A DNA stretch of 64,000 nt, from the NCBI RefSeq assembly GCF_030867145.1, contig NC_134414.1, forward strand, positions 75,630,504-75,694,503, given 5' to 3'. Source of the stretch: Opisthocomus hoazin (Eukaryota > Chordata > Aves > Opisthocomiformes > Opisthocomidae). Below, in pieces: positions 14,401-26,567 of the stretch (position 1 is the first letter of the stretch; each line of letters starts with the position of its first letter). Position numbers and translations under genes: made by a program. Below the pieces are notes generated by a model. That model searched no databases. It saw only the letters and a list, made by a program, of their open reading frames with translations, and was not told where the DNA came from.

Positions 14401-15599
14401 CATTTAGGGTCTAATGGCTACAGGAAAAACCTTGAAAGTGTCAGTTCTCAAAGTGAACATATCAGCAAGAAAACAGGAATCACTTCACAATTATTTTCAT
14501 CTTCTGTTACTTAAAAGTCACATTTTTCATCCATAGCAATTTGATGATTTCCCCTGCAGATATTACTGGTCCTCTTTCTCAGACTACCTCACTCATAGAA
14601 ACGGATTAATCTATCGTTCTTGTGCTGAAGCTGGTCACGGTTACTTCTACCAGTCTCTCCAGCCTGAAACGTGGCCTGCATTTCTGAATCTTGTATAACC
14701 TTCCTTAATTGCTCTACATACATCTAAACTACCTTTTGTCTTTTAAGTTGGCCTGATTTCTTGGCTGACACACAGAGCGGTACATCAGTCCATCTCGAGC
14801 TTCTGCCAAGGCATTCGTTCTTTTCCAACTATCACAGCTTCTCCCCACTGGCTCTGATGGACATGTGCCTGCTCCACTCACTCAAGTTTCGAGCTATATG
14901 CCATGAGGCGAATCCCCCCCTGCTTCTGCGTTCCTCTGTGGATGTCCTCCCCTAGTGTGACACATGAGCTACTTTTAGGTCCTTCACAGCATCCTTCTCA
15001 GTCCTGCTTGCTGGTGTTACCACGTAGCCAGTGTGTTCTTTCCCCAGGTGCCGTACAGATGTCAGTGGCAACCCTGACTACGCAGCTGCAGACTTTCCCA
15101 GCAGGCACCATTCCCCCAGGAAGAGGCACCACGGTGATGCGTTCCTTCCACGCACTCCATCAGATGGTACTTCTGGAGGTCATAGCTCTGGCACTCCCTG
15201 CGCTAGCTGCTGTCATGTCCCGATTGCTGATGCTCCCCTCACCCCTGTGCCCTCGATGGTAAGCTCTCTGAGGAAGAGATTCTCCTTTGACTACGCGTTC
15301 CTACTTGCCTGGGATATTCGTTGAAGAGTAACAACTGCAGCAAGAACAACGGGACCTAACAGTTAATCACACTGTGCAATAAATACAAAAGTATTGCTGG
15401 TTGCTCACAATGTACTATTGACCGTGATAGCTCCCTCCATTTTTCTGCAACATTCTGTTTGACCATTTTTGCTTTTACTATTAAAATATTTTCTTATTAT
15501 GACTGTTCTTATTATTGTCTTATTTTTCTCATTGGTTAGCAAGTTCTGTTGAAGCGTATCTCCTATTTTCTCTACTGTTGAAAGCACAGGCTATTCACC
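11478..15599. other. Intergenic; GC-richer patches at 12.2-12.6 and 14.9-15.3 kb
   Basis: No exon supported. The 12.19-12.61 kb patch overlaps a possible MIR fossil and a 140-codon frame with no homology. The 14.90-15.32 kb patch has two overlapping plus-strand frames (119 and 97 codons) lacking known motifs. Confidence 0.45.
12440..12545 (-). repeat. Possible MIR (CORE-SINE) fossil
   Basis: The plus strand reads TTTATCCCCGTTGCACATAT, GAGAAAACAGAGGCACAGAA, then AGCTGAAG and TCTAGCAGCTG. This follows the antisense MIR core (CCATTTTACAGATGAGGAAA, CTGAGGCACAGAGAGG, ...CAGCTAG) block by block. Limits are uncertain. Confidence 0.5.
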
Positions 15600-15777
15600 A
15601 TTGGTCAGGCATCAGAACGGGCTGCCCAGGGAAGTGGTGAAGTCACCATCCCTAGGGGCATTCAAAAAAATATAGATGTGGCACTTCAGGACATGGTTTA
15701 GCAGGCATGGTGGTGTTGGGTTGACGGTTGGATCTGATGATCTTAGAAGTCTTTTCCAACCGTAAAGATTCTATGAT
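15600..15777 (+). mobile_element. CR1 LINE 3' fragment, plus orientation
   Basis: Reads GGGCTGCCCAGGGAAGTGGT, GAAGTCACCATCCCTAGGGG, CATTCAAAAA and GGTTGGATCTGATGATCTTA, ending TTCCAACCGTAAAGATTCTA. This is the typical CR1 ORF2 end (RLPREVV) and 3' UTR of an older subfamily. Confidence 0.92.
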
Positions 15778-18569
15778 TATTCCTTCCTGAAACTCACCTG
15801 TCCTGGATTATCCTCCTGCCCCAGGGAAATAGTCTTAATTCTCTGAGTTCCGACTTCCTCTCTGGGTTTTGAATAATCATTCTTCAGCTTCTGGGCATGA
15901 ATTTCCCGTGCCAGTTCACTTTAAATCAGAGAACAGCCTAAATTCCCGAGTAAATATCACTGTACCAGACTAAAAAAAGAAGAGATCTTGAATTGACTTA
16001 CCTTTGCAAATTATCAGCACAATTTTCCTGGATGTGACCCAGGTTAAAGAGTTTAAGAATGTCCACACACAGTTAATTTAAATTCATGTCCTAAACCACT
16101 TCAGCTTTCTTTATGGACCAGGCCTGAGAGCCTAGAGACACAGAGTAAGTTACTATGAAATACCCATGAAAACAAATAAACCGTGCAACTTTATAGATAA
16201 CAACATATTTTGTACAGGCATCTACAGCATTGCTACTTGGCTAATGGCCAGAAAAACCATTAACAGCAACTAATGGCACAGAAGGAAATTTTCTTCCAGT
16301 CCTATTTTCTAATTGCTAAGAAAGAAAACTAAAAATAGATTTCGGGGGTCAGACTGCAAAAGCTGGAAGAACTCTTTTAACTCCTAGACGCTCAATAGCT
16401 TTACAGTCTCTGAAGATCTGGCTCACTGAATTCGTCAGAGGGAAGATTAGGAATGAACCAAGAGGGGGAGATTTGACTCCACCTATGCACTAGTTTTATG
16501 TGTATTTTAGAAACACTTTAAATGGTCATTAGAAATTGAACATTTTGCTCCCTGCTTACAATGGGTAATTATATAAATGCTCCATGACTTTTGTAATATT
16601 TAATAAAGAATTTGGGAGTCAGTTTTAAGCACGCCTTTCAAACATACCCTGACCAAATTGCATGGACTCCTCTTTTGCATGTTTTGTGTCTAGTCCCTTT
16701 CCATGCCACTCCAGGCATTCCATTAACCGTTCTCATCTCACACAGTTTGTATCTGTCCAGTTCCCACAGACAACACATTGATTAAATCTTCTTAAAGAGG
16801 AAATGCTGAATTTGCAGCTCACAGTAATTCCTCTGTTTAATCTCTCTCCTGAGCCTCCCTTTGAAGATGTCATAAGTATCCCTTCTTCACCCCCCTCTCA
16901 GATTTCCATCTGCTCTTCATTGCTGGCCCCAAGGATTGCCTCCAGTTCACAGCACCCACCAGCCAGTTTCGGAGATCCCACCCCCTCCTGATTCCATGAC
17001 GCAGAAGCAGGTTCCAGACCTCTGTCACGCACCTCCATGCACTCATGTCAGCTCTGTGGCCTAAGGACCACATCACACGGGCACCCATTTTGCCCTCAGT
17101 TAAATTTCATAGGGCAACTTGGTAGCTCAGAGTGCAATTTAAGACCTGATTTTGTATGCTTAACTCTTTTTCTTAAAATTATGCTTTCACTGAGACTTAT
17201 GACAAGTCAACACAACCTGGTACAGGATTGCTATCTGGCACAAAGCTTTTGTTTAAAAAGTACGTGGAGCACTCCCTCTTTTGGTGGAGCTGCATTTATT
17301 TGTTGATTTTCGGGTACAGAACTGTATTTCATTGCTTATTCAGTGTCAGTACAAAAGTCAAATCCTACCCTCTTTCAATAACGTGGCACCGCTTTCACAA
17401 AAGGAAGTTATATAATTTCTCTGGCACAATGAGGAAACACAAACAGAATTCATAAAGCTTCGTACAATTTCAGTACAGATGATTCATTATGACCTACTAA
17501 ACATAAAAGCTGCAAACATGAAAAAAAAAGTGGAAAAAGACCTTTTGAGTTTTTCCTCTGGTGGTGCTCTTCAGATTTGTTATTTTAGATGCTACCTGTC
17601 CTGAATCAGAAATCCAATGTAAGAAATGCGAAGTCATAACTTACACTTCAAAGTTTTTTTCTGGACCAGAACATACAAGCGCTTAACAGTAATAAAAAAA
17701 AAAAGAGAAATATAAAGATGGCACTGCTATGTCTAATTCTTACCTCTCTGACTCTTACAGTAGCATTTACAGACCTTGATTTGGGCAGCTAAGCAAGCTC
17801 TGAGTGGAGGACAGGGAAACTTGAAGAAAGCATGACAGAACTTGGTGCATTTCTCAGCTGCAGATTTGAGTTTAGTGCAGCTATAAGGGTGGGTTTGTGG
17901 ACTTCTGGACTCAAATTACCCCTTTGGATAAAATCAGCTCACCTACAGTTGGCACAGATGACAGTGGTGATGCTGCTTCCATTTTGCAGAAAGGAGTTCC
18001 GTCAGAGGAACAAGGTGTCTGGGATTTTAGACTTTATGCAAACTGACCATAGCTTCTTGCTCCTCCCACCATGAGGGAGACCCACAGTTGAGAATGGAGC
18101 ATGGGTGTACAGAGCCAGTTGAATGGGAGCTCAGTATGAGTTCTAGGAGGTCATGGGCTGCAGTGCATGTCCACCTGGTTATTTCTGGGGTTTATTAGCA
18201 AATACTTCTCTCTACAACATACAGGCAGACACCCTACAAAACGCTGGGAGCACCACACAGGGCCTCTCTTTCATGCTAGCCAGCAGGCTGCAAAGTTGGG
18301 CTCCCTTTACCTTTTGTCCCAGTTTCCTGCTTCCTATCTGCAGGTCTGGCCCAGCTTCAGTGTGAAGAGTGGTCCACTGATTTGTGCGCCCTCTGGCAAG
18401 CTGGGAGCGGGGAAGGGAGATTAGATGGTTTATCAGTGAAGCCTCCCACTTGCTGAATCACAAGAGTATTGTGCATATGCTTGCCACCCCAGATTTGAAA
18501 ATAAAAGGCATCCTGACAGTACCCCTGCCTGAGGAGTCTCTCTGGATTTGTACGTACCAGGATGCCTCC
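15778..18569. other. Intergenic, nothing recognised
   Basis: AT-rich left part; 16.8-17.1 and 17.8-18.4 kb are somewhat GC-richer with short frames lacking homology. The right end may contain part of the SLC9A4 3' UTR if the AATAAA at 18,191 is used. Confidence 0.5.
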
Positions 18570-18575
18570 TTTATT
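18570..18575 (-). terminator. SLC9A4: Candidate poly(A) signal AATAAA of SLC9A4
   Basis: The first AATAAA on the minus strand I see after the stop, about 690 bp downstream. A further AATAAA lies at 18,191-18,196. Either would give a 3' UTR of 0.7-1.1 kb. Motif only. Confidence 0.35.
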
Positions 18576-19262
18576 CAGCCCAAACAACTGTAGGTGGGTG
18601 ACAGGTGCCTACATGCTGAAATTTGTTGAAGTAGCAGGAGTTATAGACCATCACAGCACCTGACTTTAAGCACTTTTGCAGAGCCAAAACCTGAAATGCC
18701 AAGAGATTCCCAAGTACTGAAAATGTCCACCAAAATATGCTTCTGACTTAAGTACCCATTTCGGCAACTTCAACGGCATTTAGGTGCCCCAAAAATGCCT
18801 TCTTTTTTTAACTCTTTCCTGGAATATCTCACTCTGAAGTAAAAAGCTCTAGGAAATCTGAAGCTACCAGTCCGGGCACTCGTGCCAAGCGTGTCCTTTG
18901 GTGTTTGTTTCTTCTGCATGCAGGCCATGTACAGAACAGAGGAAGGCAGTATCAGCTTCCACCCATAGCATTGCATGTGCCCAACTACTGTCATTTAAAT
19001 CCATGTCCAAACCTCTACAAAGATCATGTTCCCCTCTTTCCTGCAATGTTTTGTTGGAAAGAAAGCTTGATATAAACATCGAAGAATTTGAGTCTCCTCC
19101 TAGCCATTTAGTACCTTGATGCAGTGCTTGAAAGTGATACGAGAATAAGCGCACTGGTCCCAGAAGGAAAATTGTGGTTTGGATCATATAAGAGCTTTGT
19201 TATTTTCTCTGGAGCAGTGCACAAAGGGCCCCAGAGATGCAAACATTGCTTTTCTCTGCTCC

Positions 19263-19564
19263 TCAAATGGCTAATGGCCTGGCTGGTGCCATTACTTCTG
19301 TCTCTTCTTCTGACTCATACCCCTCCACCTCTCTCACTGTGAATCGAGACTTTGGCGTTAGAGATAGATTGTCTGCTCTGGTGAAATGATGCTGGCCGAT
19401 TGAATTTCCTCTTCTACCTGGCAGATTGGATGGGCCCACTCGTCTATCCAAGTGTGCCATTGGAATCAGCTGTTCCTGGCGGTGCTCTGCTTCGAGTGGC
19501 TGCAGTCGGGGCTGGGGTCTGAACATTAAGGGAAATGCAGCATCAGAGCTACTTCTGTGGTGAT
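19263..19564 (-). CDS. SLC9A4: SLC9A4 exon 12: last coding exon and stop
   Basis: Encodes residues 680-779 and TGA at 19,265-19,263. It opens DHHRSSSDAAF, continues LQPLEAEHRQEQLIPMAHL, RRVGPSNLPGRRGN and SRFTVREVEGYESEEETEV, and ends ARPLAI. The matching human features are SSD near the start, QEIIPM..L in the middle and an acidic Glu/Ser-rich stretch near the end; much else is diverged, as is usual for this tail. The acceptor is TCCTTCAG (phase 1). Acidic and Ser-rich parts are likely phosphorylation or partner sites by inference. Confidence 0.9.
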
Positions 19565-22392
19565 CTGAAGGAAAACAGACAAATCATTCATATTTTGAAA
19601 AAGAGAAAAGAGAAACACCACAGGATTGGCAAGGACAGTTAAAGGGTATTCAGTACAATCCAGGATTATAGTTTTACACCCTGGAACCAAAGTATTTCAA
19701 ATAATAACTACAAAATAAAAGAGCAGTCAAGAACTAAAAATAACCCTAAATCTTTCTTTTCATCCCAAAGCTGATGTTTAAAAGATTTTATTGATCTAGC
19801 CTCTACCTTGAAACCCCAGTAAATAAGCACATTCATCCATCTTTTAGTGCCTCGCAGAGCTACTCAACACCTCCACAGGCAAGAGCGCTCCTTTGTGCAG
19901 CTTCAATTTTCTATGAATTTCACAAATATACTTAGTAACATGGTTGAAAAGCATTGTGAAACCCATAGCAGAAGACAAAAAAGTGATGGAGAAGACTCTA
20001 GTGCCATCAATAATCAAGTTTACCAGTCACCTGCGATTAATAACTAGGAAGAAAACAGTTTCACCTGAAACCAGGAGTTTGACTCCAGGGTGCTTTGATT
20101 ACCTTGGGTGTGTCAAACCCGCTCCTACCAGCTTTCTTTGCTACAAGTACACAATAAAAAATTGCGTGCAATAGGCCAATAACTGGCTTTTTCATTCTGT
20201 TGAGTTTACCGAATATACCTTTTCACTTTTCTTAAAGCCACCTGTAGTCTGGCTATGGACTAACAACTTAGGTAATTTAAGAAATAGCTAGAAGGTTTTG
20301 GGAGATAAACACAAAAGGTCTATGAATAATAAAATTAGACCAGATCCTGCTGCAGTTAAAGCACACATGCATTGGGTGTAGTCACATAGCCAAAATTTAT
20401 CAAGTTATTGCAGCTTTATCAAATTATTTTAAGCTAATGTTTACTTCACAGTTGGCACAAAGTAAGAGCACGCACTGGCACTTACCTCCACCAAACAGGG
20501 GCACAGATTTCTTTAACAGCAGAACCTGCTTCTTGTAGGCCATGTGGGCATAGCACACCATGAGCAATAAAATAGGATAGGTATTCTCAGATTTGAAAGG
20601 CTTCTACTTAACCCTTTGGGGGCACCACTGCTACCAAGTACGAATGATATACACTGTCCAGTAAATCATTCATTTGTATGAATGGCAGAAAGAGCTGACA
20701 GACAGTTTAAGGATCTATTTGTAGTCACTTCTGACCTCTGAGTTACTAAACTTTCTGCACGGACTATATATATGAGAGCCAAACCAAGCTTGCTGGAGGG
20801 TGCTTGTTGCAGGAGGGCTTCCAGGCATAGACGGAAGAGGTGGCATTTATCTCTGTAAATGTATGTGTGCATATATGAGGTTGTGCTTCTAATTGCCTAC
20901 ATACTAAGTATTTCCCTACTCAGTTCCCAAGTGCAATTCACCTCATCCTAACACAGTCTATGAGTGGAGTTTAGGGTGACTTTTTCCTGTAGACATTTAA
21001 CGTGGTGTGAATGCTGCGCATTGGACCTAAGATGGTGCCACAAGCTAGACCAAGAAGTCTAATTATTTGGACTAATCACAAGGCAAGGCCCAAATTCAGG
21101 CCTAGCTATCAGTAAAAATGTACCTGCCTTCACTGCTTCAGGATTTACTCCTCTCCCCACTGAAATAATGTGCTTGTCTGCTACAGCAGGACTTGATTCC
21201 TTGAACGTGTTTGAAATGCTTTCAGGTCTGAGGCTGCTGTCTAGAACAATTTTTAGTCTTTTAGAAAACATATATCCCCCACCATGAAGTCTTGACAAAC
21301 AGAACAGAAAAGAATCAGCTGTACCCGGAAAAAAAAAAATTCCCCTTGAGTAACTTTGTTTTTCCCCTCTGAATAGATCCTATGCGTTTCTGTTCTGACT
21401 CCATCATGGTGAGTGCCCAGCACCAAGGGGATGGTTTGCCTACACAGATCTCTTTTGCTTTCATCTCTTTCACAGTAAAACAGAAAGGTGAGAAAGAAAC
21501 TGATTTTGCACCTGTAGAAAACAAGCTTTGTTGTCCAAGTTCTTGATACAAGGACTAAGATTAAAAATATGGTTTTGATTGCTATAGCTAATTTTGCCAG
21601 AAATTAGTTTTTCTAAGGAACACAAATGTCTTTCAGGTTCACACAAATAACCTCAGAAATGAGTCAGGGAGATTACAGATCGAGACAATGATAAACATCA
21701 AAGTGTCCTAAATTCCATGTTTTCTGTGACAGTGTTCTGCTATGTTTCATTGGGCAGTTCAGGGTTGCTCCATGCCTAACATCTGTTTCCTTACTTTGAG
21801 TGTAAGTGAGGATGGGTCTGCATTTTACGGCGTACATATGATAACCTGAGACTGGCTGACAACTTTATGCGGTAATACCAGTATTACTACAGAAATGTTC
21901 ATAGAGAGCAAGCTGGGAATAGGGGGGAAGAGACCAGCTGCTTGGGGACAGACTCTGCCAGGACTTTTTGTTAGGTTACGTAATTAGAGGTTCATGTCCA
22001 CAAACACAGAGGAGCCCTGAGACACAAGGACAAGTGGAAGAGCCCCAGGCAGAAGGACGAGCCCGAGACCCTGTCCTGATGCATCACAGGGGTAATCATC
22101 CCCATGGGCAAGGTGAGACCCACCACGATGAGCCAACTGAGAGGCTCTCCCCAGGGCACCTCACAGAGTAACGTGTGGAGGAGTATGGGGCTCATTACTG
22201 GGATACCAGAGGAGAGCACTTTGGAGCCATACAGGACTTCTGATGGGATGTTTAGGGCAGGAACCAAAGACAGGGAAAGGAAGAGATCAAGGTAGTTTGG
22301 GGAACAGCAAGTGCAGGAAAATAGAGGAAAAAGGGGATAAAAAGGGCCAGTCAGTATATGCATTAGGTAATGCCCAGCACCTGATCAGCAGA

Positions 22393-22825
22393 GTCACAGA
22401 ATCACAGAATTATAGAACAGCAGGGGTTGGAAGGGAACTCTGGAGACCATCTAGTCCAACCCCGCTGCTGAAGCAGGGTCACCTACAGCAGGCTGCACAG
22501 GACCCCGTCCAGGCGGGTCTTGAATATCTCCAGAGAAGGAGACTCCAAACCTCCCTGGGCAGCCTGTTCCAGGGCTCCGTCACCCTCAGAGGGAAGAAGT
22601 TCTTCCTCATGTTCAGACGGAACTTCCTATGCTTCAGTTTGTGCCCGTTGCTCCTTGTTGTGTCGCTGGGCACCACTGAAAAGAGTCTGGCCCCATCCTC
22701 CTGACACCCACCCTTGAGATATTTATAAGCATTTATAAGGTCCCCTCTCAGCCTTCTCTTCTTCAGGCTAAACAAGCCCAGCTCCCTTAGCCTTTCCTTG
22801 TAGGAGAGATGCTAAAGTCCCCTAA
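22393..22825 (-). mobile_element. CR1 LINE 3' fragment, minus orientation
   Basis: The minus strand reads [30 protein letters not shown]-like and [18 protein letters not shown], then the 3' UTR and the tail (plus strand: TCACAGAATCACAGAAT). It is 5'-truncated. Its wording is closest to the large copy at 60.4-62.3 kb, so the two belong to one subfamily. Confidence 0.95.
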
Positions 22826-22889
22826 TCCAGTCAGCTCTGTTTTCTCATTTAACTCCACTTCTGTGTTCCTTGGTGAGCCGCTCCCTATA

Positions 22890-23580
22890 TTTGTGTGCTT
22901 GTGTGTGTGGAGGCCCTGAGTGCGAGCAGCTGGAGGGACTGGGGTGCGTGCACACTGTGTGGGTGCCTATGTCAGTGCAAAATCACTAGCAATCACCAAG
23001 CCAGAGTAGCTATCAAGTAGGATAAGAGGCTTGGGAACCAAGTGTTGGAGCAACCATGAGTCTGGGACAGAGACTGGGGAGAGCAGGAGGTCTGAGTTGA
23101 ATACTGGGAGGAGCAGGAGGTCCAGACCAGTAACTGAAGAGACCATGGGGTCTGTGGTTGGCTTCTAGTAAGGACACAATCTGGACTGGTACCAAAGAGA
23201 TGTGTTTGCATGTGTCCAAGGCCAGCTACTGGAGGGAACTACAGTGCATGGGTTGGGGTGGAAGAGCATCTGTGTGTGTGTGTAGGTCTGAGTACCAGCA
23301 GTTGCCGTAGGGCTCTGTCCCCAGGGGCTCACATGCCCAAGTGCCACCAAATGGTCAGATGGAAAGGTCCAGGGCCAGCTCCTGGGTAGAGTGTGTGTGT
23401 CTAAAGCCAACGACTGGAGGGATCTATGCTGTGCATATGTATATACTTTCCACTAACAGTCTTTCATCCTGGTCATCCAGAGAGGGGACCAGCATGAGGC
23501 TATCAGTGCTATTTGTGTTTATGTAAGCGCTGCGCCCTCTCTGTGCTGCTCTGTGCGTCCGGCCGTGTGCACATGTGGAT
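22890..23580 (+). repeat. Degenerate GT-rich minisatellite
   Basis: Irregular copies of a unit made of a GTGTGTGT run, then a GGCC/GTCTGAG segment, then CAGC-TGGAGGGA-like sequence. Clear copies begin near 22,895, 23,200, 23,270 and 23,387, with the TGGAGGGA core at about 22,930, 23,229 and 23,413. Spacing is uneven and copies differ at many bases, so I call it an old tandem array rather than a clean satellite. Confidence 0.6.
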
Positions 23581-24021
23581 GGAATTAGGGAAGCGGCGGT
23601 GCCTGTTGGGAGTACCGTCTCTGCCTCACTCCCTGTGGGACCTGGGGGCACGGAGCTGCGGCAGCCTTGGGTTCAGCAACTCCTAACAATTTCACATGTG
23701 ATTATGTCTGTGGGGCTGCAGGGAACAGATAATTTGCTTTCTCAGGCTCACAAGGATGCCTTTATGGCCAGGCCAGACTGCAGGAATCACAGGAATATTT
23801 GTGCAAGAGGGAAAACCAGAAAACTAGGTGGTGCTGGAACGAGACAGAAACTGCCACAGTAATGACCATATAAACAACATAAGATAAAAAAGATAGGAGA
23901 GAAGGGTGTAGCTCATTTAAAGAGGCCAGGGAGTTCCATGTGAATATTCATTTAGCACTGTTAAAACCACAGAGCAGCTTTCACTGCTGGAGTGGGATAC
24001 AGAGTAAAGCGCTGCCGTTAC

Positions 24022-24109
24022 CTGTAAAAGTAACACGCCTGGTTTTTCGTCTAGTGGGCTGGCTGGGGCCCTGAGGCAAAGAGAGGTAGCGTACACCAGT
24101 GGTGCCAGC
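24022..24109 (-). CDS. SLC9A4: SLC9A4 exon 11: short tail exon
   Basis: A 29-codon exon (residues 651-679 plus one base). It reads AGTTGVRYLSLPQGP then a basic stretch TRRKTRRVTFT. The first part matches NHE4 AGT..IRYLSYP.G; the basic part is species-variable. The acceptor is GTTCACAG and the donor GTAACG (phase 1). Found only by homology and phase, since it is too short to stand out as a reading frame. Confidence 0.9.
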
Positions 24110-24864
24110 CTGTGAACGGAAACAGAAATGTGTTCAGTGCCTGTGACTGCCTCCGCCATTTACACTTATTTGGTGGGGTGGTAATGAGGGATGGTTATAT
24201 GCTCTTTCTGCCGTGCCTCTGCACCTTTACAGCCAAATTCAGAGAGGTGTGAATAAGATCTATGCTTTGCTTGGATGGCTGAACTCAACAACAGCTCCAG
24301 TGAAAATGTCCGCATCTGATACAATAGCCCTAGGTTTTTTCCTACAGTCAGTGGTAAGAAATACCTTCTTCTCAGATTCACCTTTCCAATTTCAGGTGGC
24401 AACTTCAAATAAAATGAATATACTCAGCAAGGATTTATTTCTCTTCCTTAACTGTGACTATCTCAGCTGTAAATATCTATGCTATCCAACGCCTACATTT
24501 GGTCAGACAGATCTTATTCTCACTGACTGAGAGCCCAAACTGTCAGTCCAAGGTGTCAAGGGCTCTGCATCGGGCCTTTTCTGATTATACTGTGTTCTGC
24601 ACATGCCGAAAGAACATAGGTTACATTATTTTACTACTTACAGCCATAGTAGCTGATTTCTGACCATTGTATAAAGGTAGAACATAAAAATGCTGCTGTC
24701 CATATGCTTAGTGAAGCTCTTTCTTCTCAAGTGCTGCATGAGGACACTGGGCAAAGTATCCATTTCAATTATGGCAAAGTGCATATAAAAACGTGTGCCT
24801 TTTTCCTCATTCACAGAGAAGCAGAGGCATTTGTCACACAAATAGTAGTTTACATAACAGGTAC
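24110..24864 (-). other. SLC9A4 intron 10
   Basis: A 755 bp intron, the shortest in the gene; no repeat or other feature recognised. The donor GTACCT is a weak consensus. Confidence 0.65.
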
Positions 24865-24996
24865 CGGTCTACCCCAAGGTAAGCTGTTTCCCTTCCTGCA
24901 ACTCTGCCTCAGGCTGTGCTGCCGACGGATGAGGATTTCTTGGGCTTGTTTCTCATTTGTGCTGGTAGGCAGGTTGTGTCGGCTGTATGTCGGTAC
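24865..24996 (-). CDS. SLC9A4: SLC9A4 exon 10: conserved tail block
   Basis: Encodes residues 607-650: [30 protein letters not shown] and [12 protein letters not shown], aligned with the NHE4 block EKQAKEILIRRQNTL...SLPWGKP. The RRQHSLR part is a basic/Ser motif of the kind phosphorylated in NHE tails; regulation is inference. I placed the donor at CCG followed by GTACCT (phase 0) because the next exon then reads AGTTG as in NHE4; a GTAGAC 3 bases earlier in the codon series would break the frame. Confidence 0.92.
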
Positions 24997-26567
24997 CTGA
25001 AACAGAGAACGCACCCAGGTGATTCTCTTTGCATTTGCAATGTTCATAATCTTGCACAGTCTTGTCGATCATGGGGACAAAGGGACGCCTGCCCCGGCGT
25101 GGCCACTGACTCACCACAGGTCTCTCTGGTATCACGCAGAGAAATGCAGCCTCACACTTACCTTGCTCCTGCAGAGCAAGACAGGAGGAAGCATGAACAC
25201 AGCCAGAAGTCTTGGACTTCAGCGGCTGCATTTTGGTGCCATTTTTGACAAATCTTGCCTGCTCCAAGTGCACCATAAAAATATACCTATCTACACCAGG
25301 CTGTTAACACCTCCAGGCTTCTCCTCGCTTTGTCATCCCTCTTCTGATCATGCAGCTGGGAGCTACAGATCTGAGGCAGGTCCCAAGAGAGAGACAGCGG
25401 GTTAAGCCATTGCTGAGCCTTGGCACTAATATTACTGAGCCAGGAGCAAGATGCAGATGCGCCCAGGAGCAAAGGACTATGTTAAGTAGAGTACATCTCC
25501 AGAATGAGATGCACAGCTGAGTTTTCCTTCCATACTTGGACAAACCACACCTTAATATTACCCTAAAACGGTCTTTTAGGACAAGCTTTTTAATTTATTG
25601 CATACGGCTTGTGAAATGAGGGAAATCATTATCGGCCTTAAAGAGAAAAAAATCAGTGAAGTTTATAAGCCCTCTTACAAAGCAGAATCTGATCTCAGTC
25701 TCACTTGCAAGGGTCCTTGTAAAGTTGGTCTGGTGAGCCAGAGCATTACCAGGCCTTCAGAGTTGAAAGTGAAGTATGAGAAGTGGTGTTATTTCACTTC
25801 CCATCTTTCATTTCCAAAAGCACACAGTTCTCAACTTTGTGAGAAGTGAGATGGGAAGTGACTGGCACAAACAGTCATTACTCTAATGGATTTTGAAGAG
25901 GGAGAGTTCACTTCAGCAATTTAAGAGACAGCCATATGTGCAGATTTATCTGGTACAGTAAGAAATTAATCTCACAAGGCTAATTGGCCATGGCGAATCA
26001 AACAAAATTAGGAACGAGTATCACATTAATGACGACACACTTAAATGAGCAGGGCCTAGCGTTCTCCAGCAGATGCGTGTTGGATGACTTAGCCCCTTTC
26101 ACCTGCGTAACGTCAAGGTTAGTGCAATAAATCCTCTACCGCTCATTGCTGCACGAGAGCACTCGGTTGCACGTTCTGGGCCCAAAACTGGATTAGGCAG
26201 GGGGGCTGCATCAGAATCAGTACCAATTTCTGCCAAAAAAAACCCCCTTCTGAGGTACTGTCACCCCAATTTGTGTGTGGGGGGGGGAATCCCCAAACCC
26301 CAAAGCCTGCAAAGTGACGCTCCAGAGGAGGTGGAATTTCTTTTTTTAACTCCTTTCTGCTGCTGTGGTGAGGGCGAACTGTCCCCCCCCACACCCCCCA
26401 GGCCCGGCTCTCGGCAAGGCGGTTCCTGAGGCGCCGGTGGCTCCGCAGCCGAGCCCGGGCTCCTTCCTTCCCCGGGCCGGCGCTGCCCAGCAGCGTGACC
26501 GCAGCCCCGCGGTGCGGGGAGGGAGGTGCGGACGGGAGGCCTGAGCCCGGCGGCGAGGCGGACGCAC
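24997..26567 (-). other. SLC9A4 intron 9
   Basis: A 1.6 kb intron with donor GTGCGT in the GC pocket and acceptor CTGTTTCAG. A poly-G/C stretch lies near 26.28-26.40 kb. Frames at 25.0-25.5 kb on both strands show no homology. Confidence 0.65.

Larger units (their letters stand above)
19565..24021 (-). other. SLC9A4 intron 11
   Basis: A 4.5 kb intron holding a minus-strand CR1 3' fragment (about 22.39-22.83 kb) followed by a degenerate GT-rich minisatellite (about 22.89-23.58 kb). The 19.6-22.0 kb part showed nothing beyond AT-rich unique-looking sequence. Confidence 0.65.

Noticed and set aside
1-18500. Expected first exons of SLC9A2 downstream
   Set aside because: No frame on the minus strand shows the [12 protein letters not shown] block or other NHE motifs; the gene should begin beyond the left edge.
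24866-24869. Alternative exon 10 donor at TGGG followed by GTAGAC
   Set aside because: It leaves phase 1 while exon 11 needs phase 0 to read AGTTGVRYLS.
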